Shown here one piece after another: positions 8,055 through 16,811 of a stretch of DNA of 64,000 nt. How positions within the stretch are numbered: the stretch's first letter is position 1; every line of letters starts with the position of its first letter. Under the pieces are notes generated by a model that was given only the letters and a program-made list of their open reading frames with translations, made no database searches and had not been told where the DNA came from. Source of the stretch: Streptomyces barkulensis (GTDB lineage: Bacteria; Actinomycetota; Actinomycetes; Streptomycetales; Streptomycetaceae); NCBI RefSeq assembly GCF_002843305.1, contig NZ_PGSG01000091.1:1-64000 (forward strand), given 5' to 3'. A program made the position numbers and the translations under genes.

Positions 8055-9338
8055 TCACTCCTCGAAGGAGAACGCCTGCGCGTTCTCGGAGGTCCCCGCC
8101 TCGCGGTGCACCTTCAGTCCGCCCTTGGTCTTCCCGTCCGGCTTGAGGATGAAGGTCTCCCGCGTGGAGGGCAGGTTCGGGTCGGTGAAGTCGTGCCGGA
8201 TACCGAAGCCCCCGTCGTGGTCCTCCATGGACGTCAGCGCCTTGACCACACCCTCCCGGGTGAGGTCCTTGTCGTCGCACGCCTGCTTCAGCGCCGCGCC
8301 GAAGACGGAGGCGGCGCTCCAGCCCGCGGCCACGCCGTTGTCGAGGATGTCGTCGGGGTAGGCCTTGGCGTACTCCCGGGCCAGCCTGGCCGGCTCCGGC
8401 TCCTCGGATCCGATGGGCAGGGTCGAGGCGGCAACGTAGTAGTCCTTCTGCAGGACCGGGCCGGCCTGGGTCTTCAGCAGCTGCGGCGCGAACGCCGAGT
8501 TGTTGCCGATGATCGGCACGTTCAGACCGCCGGCGGCCGACACACCGACCAGGGAGGCGGCCTGGCGCGGCCCGGCGCTGATCACGATGGCCTTCACACC
8601 GGCCTTCTTGAACGCCGCCACCTGGGCGGACATGTCCTCGTCGGTCGGCTTGATCTTCTGCTCCACCAGGGTCAGCCCGGCCTTCTCGGCCGCGTACTGG
8701 GCGCCCTCCAGGGCGTTCTCGCCGTAGTCGCCCTCGAAGTAGACGTGGCCGATCTTGTCGCCCTCGGCGATCTTCCCCTCCTTCAGCAGGAAGTCGATCG
8801 CGTTGACCGTCTCCACGTCGTAGGTGGCTCCGATGACCCGGATGTACTCGCTGCCCAGCAGGTCGGCGGACCAGGCCTGCGGCAGCACCAGCACCTTGTG
8901 CTGACCGTCGATGCGCTCCTTGACCGCGCTGACGAACGGCGAGCCGAGGAACTGCACGAAGCCCACCACCTTGGGCTGCAGCTCGGTGTAGGCGGGGATG
9001 GCCTTGCCCGCGTCGTAGCCGTGGTCGCGGACGGTCAGCTCCAGCTTCCGCCCGCAGATCCCGCCGTCGTCGTTGATCTTGTCGATGTAGAGCTGCTGGG
9101 CCTGGGTGACGCTCTTGCCCAGGGAGGCGTAGACACCGGTCATGTCGGTGAGGGCGCCGATCCGGATGGTGTCGTCCGTCACGCCCTTGTCGGTCCGCAC
9201 GCCGTCGGCGCCGGTGCCGCCGGAGTCGCCGCCGCCCGCCTTGGAGCTGCACCCGGTGGCGATGAGGGCGAGGGCGGTCGCGGCGACCACCGCGGCGGCG
9301 CGCGCCGTGTGCTTCTTCTGCGTCTTCACAGTCTTCAT
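8055..9338 (-). CDS. Branched-chain-amino-acid-type ABC transporter substrate-binding lipoprotein
   Basis: Extracellular lipid-anchored receptor of 427 residues for the importer encoded immediately upstream. A lipoprotein signal ends in ALIATGC with the lipidated Cys at residue 30, after a basic n-region. The mature part has the type I periplasmic-binding fold of the LivJ/LivK group (IRIGALTDMTGVYASLG near residue 55, IGHVYFEGDYGENA, VISAGPRQAASLVG). The start ATG at 9338 overlaps the permease stop by 4 bp. The gene is last in a five-gene minus-strand operon, livF-livG-livH-livM-livK order. The family also takes amides, urea and other ligands, so the substrate is not fixed by sequence. Confidence 0.9.
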   Translation of the reverse strand: MKTVKTQKKHTARAAAVVAATALALIATGCSSKAGGGDSGGTGADGVRTDKGVTDDTIRIGALTDMTGVYASLGKSVTQAQQLYIDKINDDGGICGRKLELTVRDHGYDAGKAIPAYTELQPKVVGFVQFLGSPFVSAVKERIDGQHKVLVLPQAWSADLLGSEYIRVIGATYDVETVNAIDFLLKEGKIAEGDKIGHVYFEGDYGENALEGAQYAAEKAGLTLVEQKIKPTDEDMSAQVAAFKKAGVKAIVISAGPRQAASLVGVSAAGGLNVPIIGNNSAFAPQLLKTQAGPVLQKDYYVAASTLPIGSEEPEPARLAREYAKAYPDDILDNGVAAGWSAASVFGAALKQACDDKDLTREGVVKALTSMEDHDGGFGIRHDFTDPNLPSTRETFILKPDGKTKGGLKVHREAGTSENAQAFSFEE

Positions 9339-10513
9339 GCCTCGTCTTTCTTGGTGTGACCGCGGCGGGCGGCGAGCCGCACCAGGCCGCCCGGCAGGAA
9401 CAGCACGATCGCCACGATCGCGGCGCCGTACAGGTAGCGGGACATCTCGCCCGGTGCGACCCCGCCCGTTCCGGGGGCGGAGACCAGGGGCAGTGCCTCG
9501 CTGTAGCGGGTGAGGATCTGGGGCAGCAGGGTGACGAACACCGCCCCCGTGACGGCTCCGGAGACCGAGCCCAGACCGCCGATGACGATCATGGCCAGGT
9601 ACTCCAGGGCCAGGACGATGCCGAAGTACTCGGGCACGGTCTGCTGGAAGACCAGCGCCAGCAGCACCCCGGCCAGGCCCGCGTACATCGAGGACAGGAC
9701 GAACACCCCCGCCCGCTGGCGGGCCACCGGCACGCCCATCACCCCGGCCGCGATCCGGTGGTCGCGGATGGCGTTCAGCGCCCGGCCGGGGCGGTCGCGC
9801 AGCACGCCGTGCGCGAAGAAGGCGCACACCGCCAGCAGGACCAGCCCGGCGTACCAGAGCTTCTCCATCGACTGGAACGGCACGGCGGCGACCACGGTCT
9901 CGGTGTCGTCGAAGGTGACGCCCAGCAGCGACAGCGGCGGGACCGGGCGGCCGTTGTAGCCGCCGGTCAGGTCGTGTGCGTTGAGCAGCACGTGCTGGCC
10001 GACGAAGACCAGTGCCAGGGTGGCGATGCCCAGGTAGGCGCCCCGCAGCCGTCCGGCGATCGGGCTGAACAGCCCGCCCGCCGCACCGGCCAGGGCCACC
10101 GCGCCGGTCACGGCCAGCCAGCCGGGCAGGCCCAGGCCGGTCAGCTCCCCGCCGGTGTCGCCGGCCAGTACGCAGTAGCCGTACGCGCCGACGGCGAGGA
10201 AGAAGGAGTGGCCCAGGGAGAGCTGGCCGGTGGCGCCGGTCAGCAGGTTCAGCCCGATCGCGCCGATGGCGGCGGCCATGGCCAGCAGCCCGGCCTGGAG
10301 CCAGAAGCGGTCGAGGTAGAAGGGCAGGGCGAGCAGCAGCAGGCCCGCCGCGGCCACCGTGTAAGCGGCGGCGCGGCGCGGCGGCCGGACGCGGGCGCGT
10401 GCGCGGCGGCCTCGCCCGGTGGCGGATCCGGTGGCGGAGCCGGCCCCGGACGCCCCGGACGTCTTGGCCGTCCCGGCGGGCCCGGTGGTCGCGGCGGTGG
10501 TGGACTCAGACAC
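9335..10513 (-). CDS. livM: Branched-chain-amino-acid-type ABC transporter permease, LivM
   Basis: Membrane subunit of 392 residues, LivM type. The first 50 residues are low-complexity Ser/Thr/Gly/Ala followed by an Arg-rich stretch. About ten hydrophobic segments follow, beginning AAAYTVAAAGLLLLALPFYL. The family loop GATGQLSLGHSFFLAVGAY lies near residue 92 and the C-terminal GGLGSVSGAVTGAVF near residue 312. The GTG start at 10513 overlaps the livH stop by 8 bp, and the stop overlaps the binding-protein start. The long polar N-terminus is unusual for LivM, and no in-frame start with a good ribosome site was seen closer to the first membrane segment. Confidence 0.9.
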   Translation of the reverse strand: MSESTTAATTGPAGTAKTSGASGAGSATGSATGRGRRARARVRPPRRAAAYTVAAAGLLLLALPFYLDRFWLQAGLLAMAAAIGAIGLNLLTGATGQLSLGHSFFLAVGAYGYCVLAGDTGGELTGLGLPGWLAVTGAVALAGAAGGLFSPIAGRLRGAYLGIATLALVFVGQHVLLNAHDLTGGYNGRPVPPLSLLGVTFDDTETVVAAVPFQSMEKLWYAGLVLLAVCAFFAHGVLRDRPGRALNAIRDHRIAAGVMGVPVARQRAGVFVLSSMYAGLAGVLLALVFQQTVPEYFGIVLALEYLAMIVIGGLGSVSGAVTGAVFVTLLPQILTRYSEALPLVSAPGTGGVAPGEMSRYLYGAAIVAIVLFLPGGLVRLAARRGHTKKDEA

Positions 10514-11396
10514 GGGACAGCTCCCTCGTTCCGAACAGGCCCGCCGGGCGCACCAGCAGGACCAGGAGCATCACCAGATAGGGGGCGAGGTCGCCGATGC
10601 CCCGGCCCAGGAAGGCCAGGTCGCTCTGGTAGCCGGCGGCCATGGACTGGGTGACGCCGATGACCAGCCCGCCGACCAGGGCCCCGGTGGTGGAGTCCAG
10701 CCCGCCTAGGATCGCGGCGGGGAAGGCCTTGAGCGCCACCAGGGAGGTGCCGCGCTCCAGGCCGGGGGTGGGGAAGACGGTCAGGAACAGGGCGGCGACC
10801 GTGGCCAGCGCTCCCGCCACCGCCCAGGCCGAGGAGGAGACCCGGCCCAGCCGGATGCCCATCAGCGCCGCGGTCTCGGGGTGTTCGGCCACCGCCCGCA
10901 TCGCCACACCCCAGGAGGTGAAGCGGAAGGCCAGCAGGAAGGCGCCGATGATGAGGGCGGCGGTGACGAAGGCGGCCACCCGGGTCTGCGGGATGCTGAC
11001 CGATCCGAGGGTGAGCACCTGAGCGCCCCACGGGTCGCCCATGGGCAGGACGCGGGCGCCGATCTGCCGGGTCAGCTCGGTGACCAGCACGATGTCGACG
11101 CCGATGGTGACGATGGCCAGCACGCTGTGGTCGTGTCCGCGGTAACGGCGGATCACCAGGAACTCCACCAGCGCGCCCACCGCCGCCGCGCCCGCGACGC
11201 CCACCAGCAGGGCCGCCCAGAACCCGATGTCGTCCCGGAGCACGGCGGTCAGATAGCCGCCGGCCAGCAGCAGCGAGGCGTGGGCGAAGTTCACCACCTC
11301 GGTCGCCTTGAAGATGATCACGAAGCCGAGGGCGATCAGCGCGTAGACCGAGCCGATGGACAGCCCGCTCAGCAGCAGTTCGACGAAGGTCGTCAT
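10506..11396 (-). CDS. livH: Branched-chain-amino-acid-type ABC transporter permease, LivH
   Basis: Second membrane subunit, 296 residues, LivH type. It begins MTTFVELLLSGLSIGSVYAL and carries KATEVVNFAHASLLLAGGYL near residue 28, which corresponds to the family G-Q-x-x-F-A-H region. LGGLDSTTGALVGGLVIGV near residue 235 matches the EAA-like coupling segment. The start ATG at 11396 overlaps the livG stop by 4 bp. Reading further upstream would invade livG, so the start is well fixed. Confidence 0.91.
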   Translation of the reverse strand: MTTFVELLLSGLSIGSVYALIALGFVIIFKATEVVNFAHASLLLAGGYLTAVLRDDIGFWAALLVGVAGAAAVGALVEFLVIRRYRGHDHSVLAIVTIGVDIVLVTELTRQIGARVLPMGDPWGAQVLTLGSVSIPQTRVAAFVTAALIIGAFLLAFRFTSWGVAMRAVAEHPETAALMGIRLGRVSSSAWAVAGALATVAALFLTVFPTPGLERGTSLVALKAFPAAILGGLDSTTGALVGGLVIGVTQSMAAGYQSDLAFLGRGIGDLAPYLVMLLVLLVRPAGLFGTRELSRV

Positions 11397-12223
11397 GCGC
11401 TCGCCGCCTCCTGTCCCAGATAGGCGCGGACGACCGCGGGGTCGCGCTGGACCTCGTCGGGTGTGCCGTCGGCGATCCTGCGGCCGAAGTCGAGTACGGT
11501 CACCGCGTCGGCGAGCCGCATCACCATTCCCATGTCGTGCTCCACCAGGACGATCGAGATGCCGAGTCCCTCGCGCACGCCCGCGATCAGGGAGGCGGTG
11601 CGGCGGCGTTCGTCGGCGGTCATGCCGGCCACGGGCTCGTCCAGGAGCAGCAGCCGGGGTTCCATGCACAGCGCGCGGCCGAGTTCGACGAGTTTCTGCA
11701 GCCCGTACGGCAGTGCGCCGGCGGGCTGGTTCAGATAGGGCTCCAGACCGGTGAACTCGGCTATCTCCCGCACCCGTTCGCGGTGCCGGGCCGCCTCGCG
11801 CGCGGCCCGCGGCAGGCGGAGCCCGGCGGCCAGGTAGCCGGTGCGGGTCAGCCGGTGGCGGCCGAGCATCAGCGTGTCGGCGACCGTGGCGTACGGGGAG
11901 AGCGCGATGTTCTGGAAGGTGCGGGCCACGCCGAGGGAGGCGATCGCGTGCGGCGCCAGCCCGGTCAGTTCCTCGTCGCCGAAGCGGACGCTGCCCCCGG
12001 TCGCGCGGTAGACGCCGGACAGGACGTTGAAGGTGGTGGACTTGCCCGCGCCGTTGGGGCCGATGACGGCGTGGACGCTGCCCGGCTCGACGGTGAAGGA
12101 GACCGCGTCCAGCGCGGTGAGCCCGGCGAAGCGGACGGTCAGGTCTTCCACCCGCAGCGCGGGGACGTCCTCCCCGGCGGGTGCCGGTGCCGGTGCCTGT
12201 TCCCGGGTGTCGGAGGTCTTCAC
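11393..12223 (-). CDS. livG: Branched-chain-amino-acid-type ABC transporter ATPase, LivG
   Basis: One of the two nucleotide-binding subunits, 276 residues. Walker A is GPNGAGKST. The Walker B region reads LLLLDEPVAGMTADE, and the LivG-type GLQKLVELGRAL replaces the canonical LSGGQ signature. Residues about 5-20 form a Pro/Ala-rich leader. The GTG at 12223 is preferred over the GTG at 12232 because it gives a 4 bp GTGA overlap with the livF stop, like the other junctions of this operon. Confidence 0.92.
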   Translation of the reverse strand: MKTSDTREQAPAPAPAGEDVPALRVEDLTVRFAGLTALDAVSFTVEPGSVHAVIGPNGAGKSTTFNVLSGVYRATGGSVRFGDEELTGLAPHAIASLGVARTFQNIALSPYATVADTLMLGRHRLTRTGYLAAGLRLPRAAREAARHRERVREIAEFTGLEPYLNQPAGALPYGLQKLVELGRALCMEPRLLLLDEPVAGMTADERRRTASLIAGVREGLGISIVLVEHDMGMVMRLADAVTVLDFGRRIADGTPDEVQRDPAVVRAYLGQEAASA

Positions 12224-13068
12224 GCCGACCACCTGCGCAGGGTCGCGGCCGGGCGCGGGGCTCCCTCGGACACGCTCCCGGGCACGTCCTCGGCGCCGGC
12301 GCCCTCCGGGGCGCCGGGGTGCCCGGCTTCGTCGGTGATGCCCAGATAGCGGCGGCGTACCTCGTCGGAGGCGGCGAGTTCGTCCGCGTCCCCGGCCAGG
12401 ACCACCTCCCCCACCTCCAGGACCACCGCCGAGGAGGCCAGCCGCAGCGCGATCGCCGCGTTCTGCTCGACCAGCAGTACCGAGGTGCCCTGGGCGTTGA
12501 TCTCCCGCACGGTCTCGGCGATCCGGTCGGCCATCAGGGGGGCCAGGCCGAGGGAGGGTTCGTCCAGGAGCAGCAGCCTGGGGCGGGCCATCAGGGCGCG
12601 GCCCATGGCGAGCATCTGCTGCTCGCCGCCGGAGAGCAGCCCGGCCCGCTGGTGCGCCCGCTCGGCCAGCACCGGGAACAGTTCGTGGACCCGCGCCTGC
12701 GCCCCGGCGGCCGCCCGGCGGCCGCCGGCCGCGCCCAGCGCGCCGGCGCGGAGGTTGTCGGCCACGGTCATCCGGGCGAACACCTGCCGCCCCTCGGGCA
12801 CCTGCACCACCCCGGCGGCCACCACCTGAGCGGGGGTCAGTCCGTCCAGCCGCCGTCCGGCGAAGGAGACCGTGCCGGAGGCGATCGTCCCGCCGTGGAA
12901 GCGCAGGGTGCGCGAGACGGCGCGCAGCAGGGTGGTCTTGCCGGCGCCGTTGCCGCCGAGGACGGCGACCACCGCGCCCTCGGGTACATCAACGGAGACC
13001 GAGTTCAGCGCCCGTACCGGGCCGTAGCCCACGGACACCTCCCGGACCTCCAGCGAAGCGGCCGTCAT
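12220..13068 (-). CDS. livF: Branched-chain-amino-acid-type ABC transporter ATPase, LivF
   Basis: First gene of the liv operon, 282 residues, LivF type. Walker A is GGNGAGKTT, the signature is LSGGEQQMLAMGRAL, and Walker B with the catalytic Glu is LLLLDEPSLGLAP. The ATG at 13068 follows AGGAGGG by about 4 bp. The C-terminal 35 residues after YLGI are Gly/Ala/Glu-rich and beyond the family domain. The 5' region (13069-13296) holds two hairpins that may regulate the operon. Confidence 0.92.
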   Translation of the reverse strand: MTAASLEVREVSVGYGPVRALNSVSVDVPEGAVVAVLGGNGAGKTTLLRAVSRTLRFHGGTIASGTVSFAGRRLDGLTPAQVVAAGVVQVPEGRQVFARMTVADNLRAGALGAAGGRRAAAGAQARVHELFPVLAERAHQRAGLLSGGEQQMLAMGRALMARPRLLLLDEPSLGLAPLMADRIAETVREINAQGTSVLLVEQNAAIALRLASSAVVLEVGEVVLAGDADELAASDEVRRRYLGITDEAGHPGAPEGAGAEDVPGSVSEGAPRPAATLRRWSA

Positions 13069-13368
13069 CGGCCCTCCTCTTCTTCCGTCCTGTCCCCCGG
13101 TGGGCTCCACCGGGATCACGGCGCTCACCCCAGCACCGGCCGTGAAGGGCCGTCCACGGCCGGTGGGCGAATCGCTGCCGGTGACCAGAGGTGCCCGGGC
13201 CCGGCTGTGCACGGGCACAGCGGACCCGCGGCCTCCGCTCCCGGGCGGACGGCGGGGTGTCACGGAAGGGCCCGGGGGACGGCCGCGCCGGGCAGGCCGA
13301 AGGCCCGGACCGCGCGGTCCGGGCCTTCGGTGTGCCGCGAGAGCGGCGTCGTGCGCCCTACGGGCAGG
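13069..13368. other. 300 bp region between livF and the glycerate kinase gene
   Basis: No gene. It should contain the liv operon promoter on the minus strand. Two small hairpins are visible: CCGGTGG/CCACCGG (13097-13113) and ACCGGCCGTG/CACGGCCGGT (13135-13164). The glycerate kinase terminator occupies 13297-13330. Confidence 0.7.
13297..13330 (-). terminator. 17 bp perfect palindrome, terminator of the glycerate kinase gene
   Basis: The arms 13297-13313 and 13314-13330 are exact reverse complements without a loop spacer. It begins 39 bp past the kinase stop on the minus strand and isolates it from the liv operon. Confidence 0.75.
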
Positions 13369-14517
13369 TCACAGGCGGTCGGCCGCCAGTGTCTCGGCCA
13401 CCCGCTCCAGCAGCGGCCCGGCCTGCGCCATACAGACGGCCGGGTCCGGTTCGAGGTCGGTCAGGGCGTACGCCGCCTCGATCCCGGCGGCCCGCATCTC
13501 CTCCTCGCCGATGGCCAGGCGCCCGCACACCGCGACCACCGGCCGGCCCGCCCGGCGGGCGGCGGCGGCCACCCCGGCGGGGGCCTTGCCGCGCAGGGTC
13601 TGGGCGTCCAGGGAGCCCTCGCCGGTGATCACCAGATCGGCGCGCTCCAGGGCCTCGGCGAAGCCCAGCACCTCCAGCAGCACCTCGATGCCGGGCCGGA
13701 AGGAGGCGTCGAGCGCGGCCAGGGCGGCGTAACCGACACCGCCGGCCGCGCCCGCGCCGGGCCGCTGTGCCAGATGCGCGGCGCGTGGGCCGAGAACGGT
13801 CTCCAGTACGCGGGCGTAGTGGGCGAGCGCGGCGTCCAGAAGCTCCACGTCCGCCTCCCGCGCCCCCTTCTGGGGGCCGTAGACGGCCGCGGCTCCGTGC
13901 GGACCGGTGAGCGGGTTGTCGACATCGCTCGCCAGGACGATCTCCACGTCCTTCAGTCTCGGGTCAAGACCCGACAGGTCGGCCGTCTCCAGATGGCGCA
14001 GCGGTCCGCCGCCGGGCTGCAGCGGCCTGCCGCCGGCGTCGAGGAATCGGGCGCCGAGCGCGGTGAGCATGCCCGCGCCCCCGTCGGTGGTGGCGGAGCC
14101 GCCCACGCCCAGGACGATCGTGCGCGCTCCGGCTTCCAGCGCCGCCAGCAGCGTCTCGCCGGTGCCGTAGGTGGTGGCCGACAGCGGGGCGAGGACGCCC
14201 TCCGGCATCTTCTGAAGTCCGGAGGCCTGGGCCATCTCCACCACGGCGGTGTCGCCGCGCAGCGCGTAGGAGGCGGTGACCGCCTTGCCCAGCGGCCCGG
14301 TGACCGCCGTCTGGCGCAGCGCGAACCCGGCGGCGACCGCCGCGTCGACGGTGCCGTCGCCGCCGTCCGCGACGGGCAGCGCCTCGACCCCGGTGCCGGG
14401 GCGGGCCCGGCGGATCCCGGCCGCGGTGTGCTCGGCCACCTGGGCGGCGGTGAGCGACCCCTTGAACTTGTCCGCGGCGATCAGCACGCGGCCTGTCTCG
14501 GTGTGTGTCGTTTCCAC
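13369..14517 (-). CDS. glxK: Glycerate kinase (GarK/GlxK family)
   Basis: Phosphorylates glycerate to a phosphoglycerate, linking glyoxylate/glycerate metabolism to glycolysis. The product has 382 residues, the normal length. Family motifs are VLIAADKFKGSLTA at residue 11, VADGGDGTVDA near residue 49, TYGTGETLLAALEAG near residue 116 and GVGGSATTDGGAGML near residue 137. The GTG start at 14517 is the first in frame; the divergent BCCT gene begins 150 bp away. Whether the product is 2- or 3-phosphoglycerate cannot be told from sequence. It stands alone as a single-gene unit. Confidence 0.9.
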   Translation of the reverse strand: METTHTETGRVLIAADKFKGSLTAAQVAEHTAAGIRRARPGTGVEALPVADGGDGTVDAAVAAGFALRQTAVTGPLGKAVTASYALRGDTAVVEMAQASGLQKMPEGVLAPLSATTYGTGETLLAALEAGARTIVLGVGGSATTDGGAGMLTALGARFLDAGGRPLQPGGGPLRHLETADLSGLDPRLKDVEIVLASDVDNPLTGPHGAAAVYGPQKGAREADVELLDAALAHYARVLETVLGPRAAHLAQRPGAGAAGGVGYAALAALDASFRPGIEVLLEVLGFAEALERADLVITGEGSLDAQTLRGKAPAGVAAAARRAGRPVVAVCGRLAIGEEEMRAAGIEAAYALTDLEPDPAVCMAQAGPLLERVAETLAADRL

Positions 14518-14667
14518 GCGGTCTCTCTCGTGTCTCGAACAGGCTGTCGCGCCGTCTAGACCCTATCGATGACGGGCATGCGGGACCACGATGCGCCGTC
14601 GGACGGCCCGTGACCGCTCGGCGCGCCCGTCCGGCGAACCGGAAGAACCATTTCATAGTTGGGTGAT

Positions 14668-16383
14668 ATGAGCACCGATATGAGCAATCCGCCCCGGGAA
14701 CCCGCCCCGGAGACGGCCCGTGAGGACTCGCCCCCGGACACCGGGGTGATCGCCATCGGAGTGGTGACCGTGCTGGCCGTGGTGGCCTGGGCGGCCATCG
14801 GCACGGACGGTTTCTCCTCCGTCTCCACCACCGCGCTGAACTGGGTGCTGGGCAACTTCGGCTGGCTGTTCACCCTGGCCGCCGACCTCTTCCTGGCGCT
14901 GTGCCTGGTGATCGCGATCAGCCGCTTCGGCCGGATCAGGCTCGGCAGGGACTCCGACGAGCCGGAGTTCTCCAACCTGGCGTGGATCGCGATGATGTTC
15001 AGCGCCGGCATGGGCATCGGCCTGATGTTCTACGGCGTCGGCGAGCCGCTGACGTACTACCTCGACCCGCCGCCCTTCGGCGACGTCCAGAGCGGCAGCG
15101 GCGCCGCCGAGCGCGTCGCGCTGGAGTACTCCTTCTTCCACTGGACGCTGCACCCCTGGGCGATCTACGGCGTGGCCGGCCTCGCCCTGGCCTACGTCAC
15201 CTTCCGCAAGGGCCGCGGCAACCGCATCAGTTCGGTCTTCGTCCCGCTGCTGGGCGAGCGCCGCGCGAACGGCTGGCCCGGCCGGGTCATCGACCTGCTG
15301 GCCGTGTTCGCCACGGTCTTCGGCACCGCCACCAGCCTGGGCCTGGGCGCCCTCCAGGTGGCCAAGGGCCTGAACCTGACGGTCGGCTGGGACGACAGCC
15401 GGGAGCTGCAACTGCTCGTCATCCTGGTGCTGTCGGCCGCGTTCGTCATCTCGGCGTTCTCCGGACTGCACCGGGGCATCAAGTGGCTCAGCAGCATGAA
15501 CGTGGTACTCGCGGCCCTGCTGATGCTCTTCGTCTTTCTCCTGGGCCCGACCGTGTTCATCCTGGACGCGATCCCGGCCGGAGTCGGCGCCTACCTCCAG
15601 GACCTCGTCGTGCTCTCCTCCCGGACCGGCGCCTTCGGTAACAAGGAGTGGCTGGGCACCTGGACGATCTTCTACTGGGCCTGGTGGCTGTCGTGGGCAC
15701 CGTTCGTGGGCACCTTCATCGCCCGCATCTCCCGCGGCCGCACCATCCGCGAGTTCCTCACCGGCGTCCTGCTGGTGCCCAGCGGCGCCACGGTCGTCTG
15801 GTTCTGCGTGATGGGCGGCAGCGCCATGCGGCTGGACGCCACCGGCGAGGCGGACATGGCCGGGCGGCTGGAGGACGGCGTGGAGGCCTCGCTGTTCGGC
15901 CTGCTGGACGCACTGCCGCTGGGCACGGTCACCTCGGTGATCGCGATGATCCTGGTGATGACCTACTTCGTCACCAGCGCCGACTCCGCCTCCCTGGTGA
16001 TGGGCTCGCTCACCTCCCGCGGCGCGCTGCACCCGCGCGAGTGGCTGGTCGTCACCTGGGGTGTGCTGATGGCCTCGGTGGCCGCCGTGCTGCTGCTCGC
16101 CGGCGGCCTGGAGGGGCTGAAGACGGGGACGATCCTGGTGGCGCTGCCCTTCGTGGTGGTGATGCTGGCGCTGTGCTGGTCGCTGGTGAAGGAGCTGCGC
16201 GAGGACCCGGGCGCCGGGCCGCCCCGCCACCATCCGCTGCACGGGGCGCGCGAGGCCATCCGGGCGATGGTCGGCGAGGCCGTCAGCGAACAGCAGGGCG
16301 CCCGCCGCCATCCGCGGCTGCGGCGGGCGGCCGAGGGCGGCAAGGCGTCCGCGCGGGACGGGGAGGACCCGCAGGGTTCCTGA
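14668..16383 (+). CDS. BCCT-family betaine/choline/carnitine (osmolyte) transporter
   Basis: Sodium- or proton-coupled uptake of compatible solutes at the membrane. The product has 571 residues and about twelve hydrophobic segments. The BCCT signature FYWAWWLSWAPFVGTFIARI, near residue 335, contains the aromatic cage positions of transmembrane segment 8. The glycine-rich MFSAGMGIGLMFYG near residue 110 matches the substrate/ion site of segment 3. The C-terminal tail of about 60 residues is Arg- and His-rich, as in osmosensing members such as BetP. ATG at 14668 is chosen; ATG at 14680 is possible and no strong ribosome site separates them. Confidence 0.92.
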   Translation: MSTDMSNPPREPAPETAREDSPPDTGVIAIGVVTVLAVVAWAAIGTDGFSSVSTTALNWVLGNFGWLFTLAADLFLALCLVIAISRFGRIRLGRDSDEPEFSNLAWIAMMFSAGMGIGLMFYGVGEPLTYYLDPPPFGDVQSGSGAAERVALEYSFFHWTLHPWAIYGVAGLALAYVTFRKGRGNRISSVFVPLLGERRANGWPGRVIDLLAVFATVFGTATSLGLGALQVAKGLNLTVGWDDSRELQLLVILVLSAAFVISAFSGLHRGIKWLSSMNVVLAALLMLFVFLLGPTVFILDAIPAGVGAYLQDLVVLSSRTGAFGNKEWLGTWTIFYWAWWLSWAPFVGTFIARISRGRTIREFLTGVLLVPSGATVVWFCVMGGSAMRLDATGEADMAGRLEDGVEASLFGLLDALPLGTVTSVIAMILVMTYFVTSADSASLVMGSLTSRGALHPREWLVVTWGVLMASVAAVLLLAGGLEGLKTGTILVALPFVVVMLALCWSLVKELREDPGAGPPRHHPLHGAREAIRAMVGEAVSEQQGARRHPRLRRAAEGGKASARDGEDPQGS

Positions 16384-16437
16384 CGTCTCCGGGCGCCTCT
16401 TCCGGCGGGTCCGCCCCCGCCGGGAGGGGCCGGCGTG

Positions 16438-16468
16438 CGCGCCCCCGGCCGGTACGGCCGGGGGCGCG
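16438..16468. terminator. Bidirectional hairpin between BCCT and VapB-like genes
   Basis: 14 bp arms (16438-16451 and 16455-16468) pair perfectly around a GTA loop, midway between two converging genes. Confidence 0.75.
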
Positions 16469-16486
16469 GCTCCTTCGCGGGGGGGC

Positions 16487-16690
16487 TCAGCCCTCCTGGA
16501 TCCTGGGCGTTGTGTCGATCTCCCGCAGCCGGGCCTCCGCCTCCTCGCCCGTGCGCGTCTCCGTGCGGTGGCCGCGCGCGACGTAGTCGCGCACCACCGC
16601 CTCGATCGCGTCGCGGGGGTTGCCGATCCCGCTCAACACCATGACCTCGACGACCAGTTCGGTGTCGAGTGAGATCTCCGTCTTCGCCAT
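16487..16690 (-). CDS. Small VapB-like (DUF2191-type) protein without an adjacent toxin gene
   Basis: 67 residues. The N-terminus MAKTEISLDTELVVEVMVLSG resembles the short beta strand and first helix of VapB-type ribbon-helix-helix antitoxins. NPRDAIEAVVRDYVARG would be the second helix, and the last 20 residues are charged. Family members usually bind their own operator and neutralise a PIN-domain VapC encoded just downstream. Here the next gene (minus strand, from 16812) lies upstream and is an oxidoreductase, and the opposite side is a terminator. It is therefore an orphan, perhaps a solitary DNA-binding protein. Start ATG at 16690. Confidence 0.7.
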   Translation of the reverse strand: MAKTEISLDTELVVEVMVLSGIGNPRDAIEAVVRDYVARGHRTETRTGEEAEARLREIDTTPRIQEG

Positions 16691-16811
16691 GGCGGCACTC
16701 TAGCCCTCGCCAGGCCGGGCGGGGAGTCCGTCGCACGGACCCGGCGGGTTCCGTGCGCCCGGCCCCCTCCGGCCCCCCTCCGGGCGGGTCCGGGCGGGTC
16801 CGGGCGGCGCG

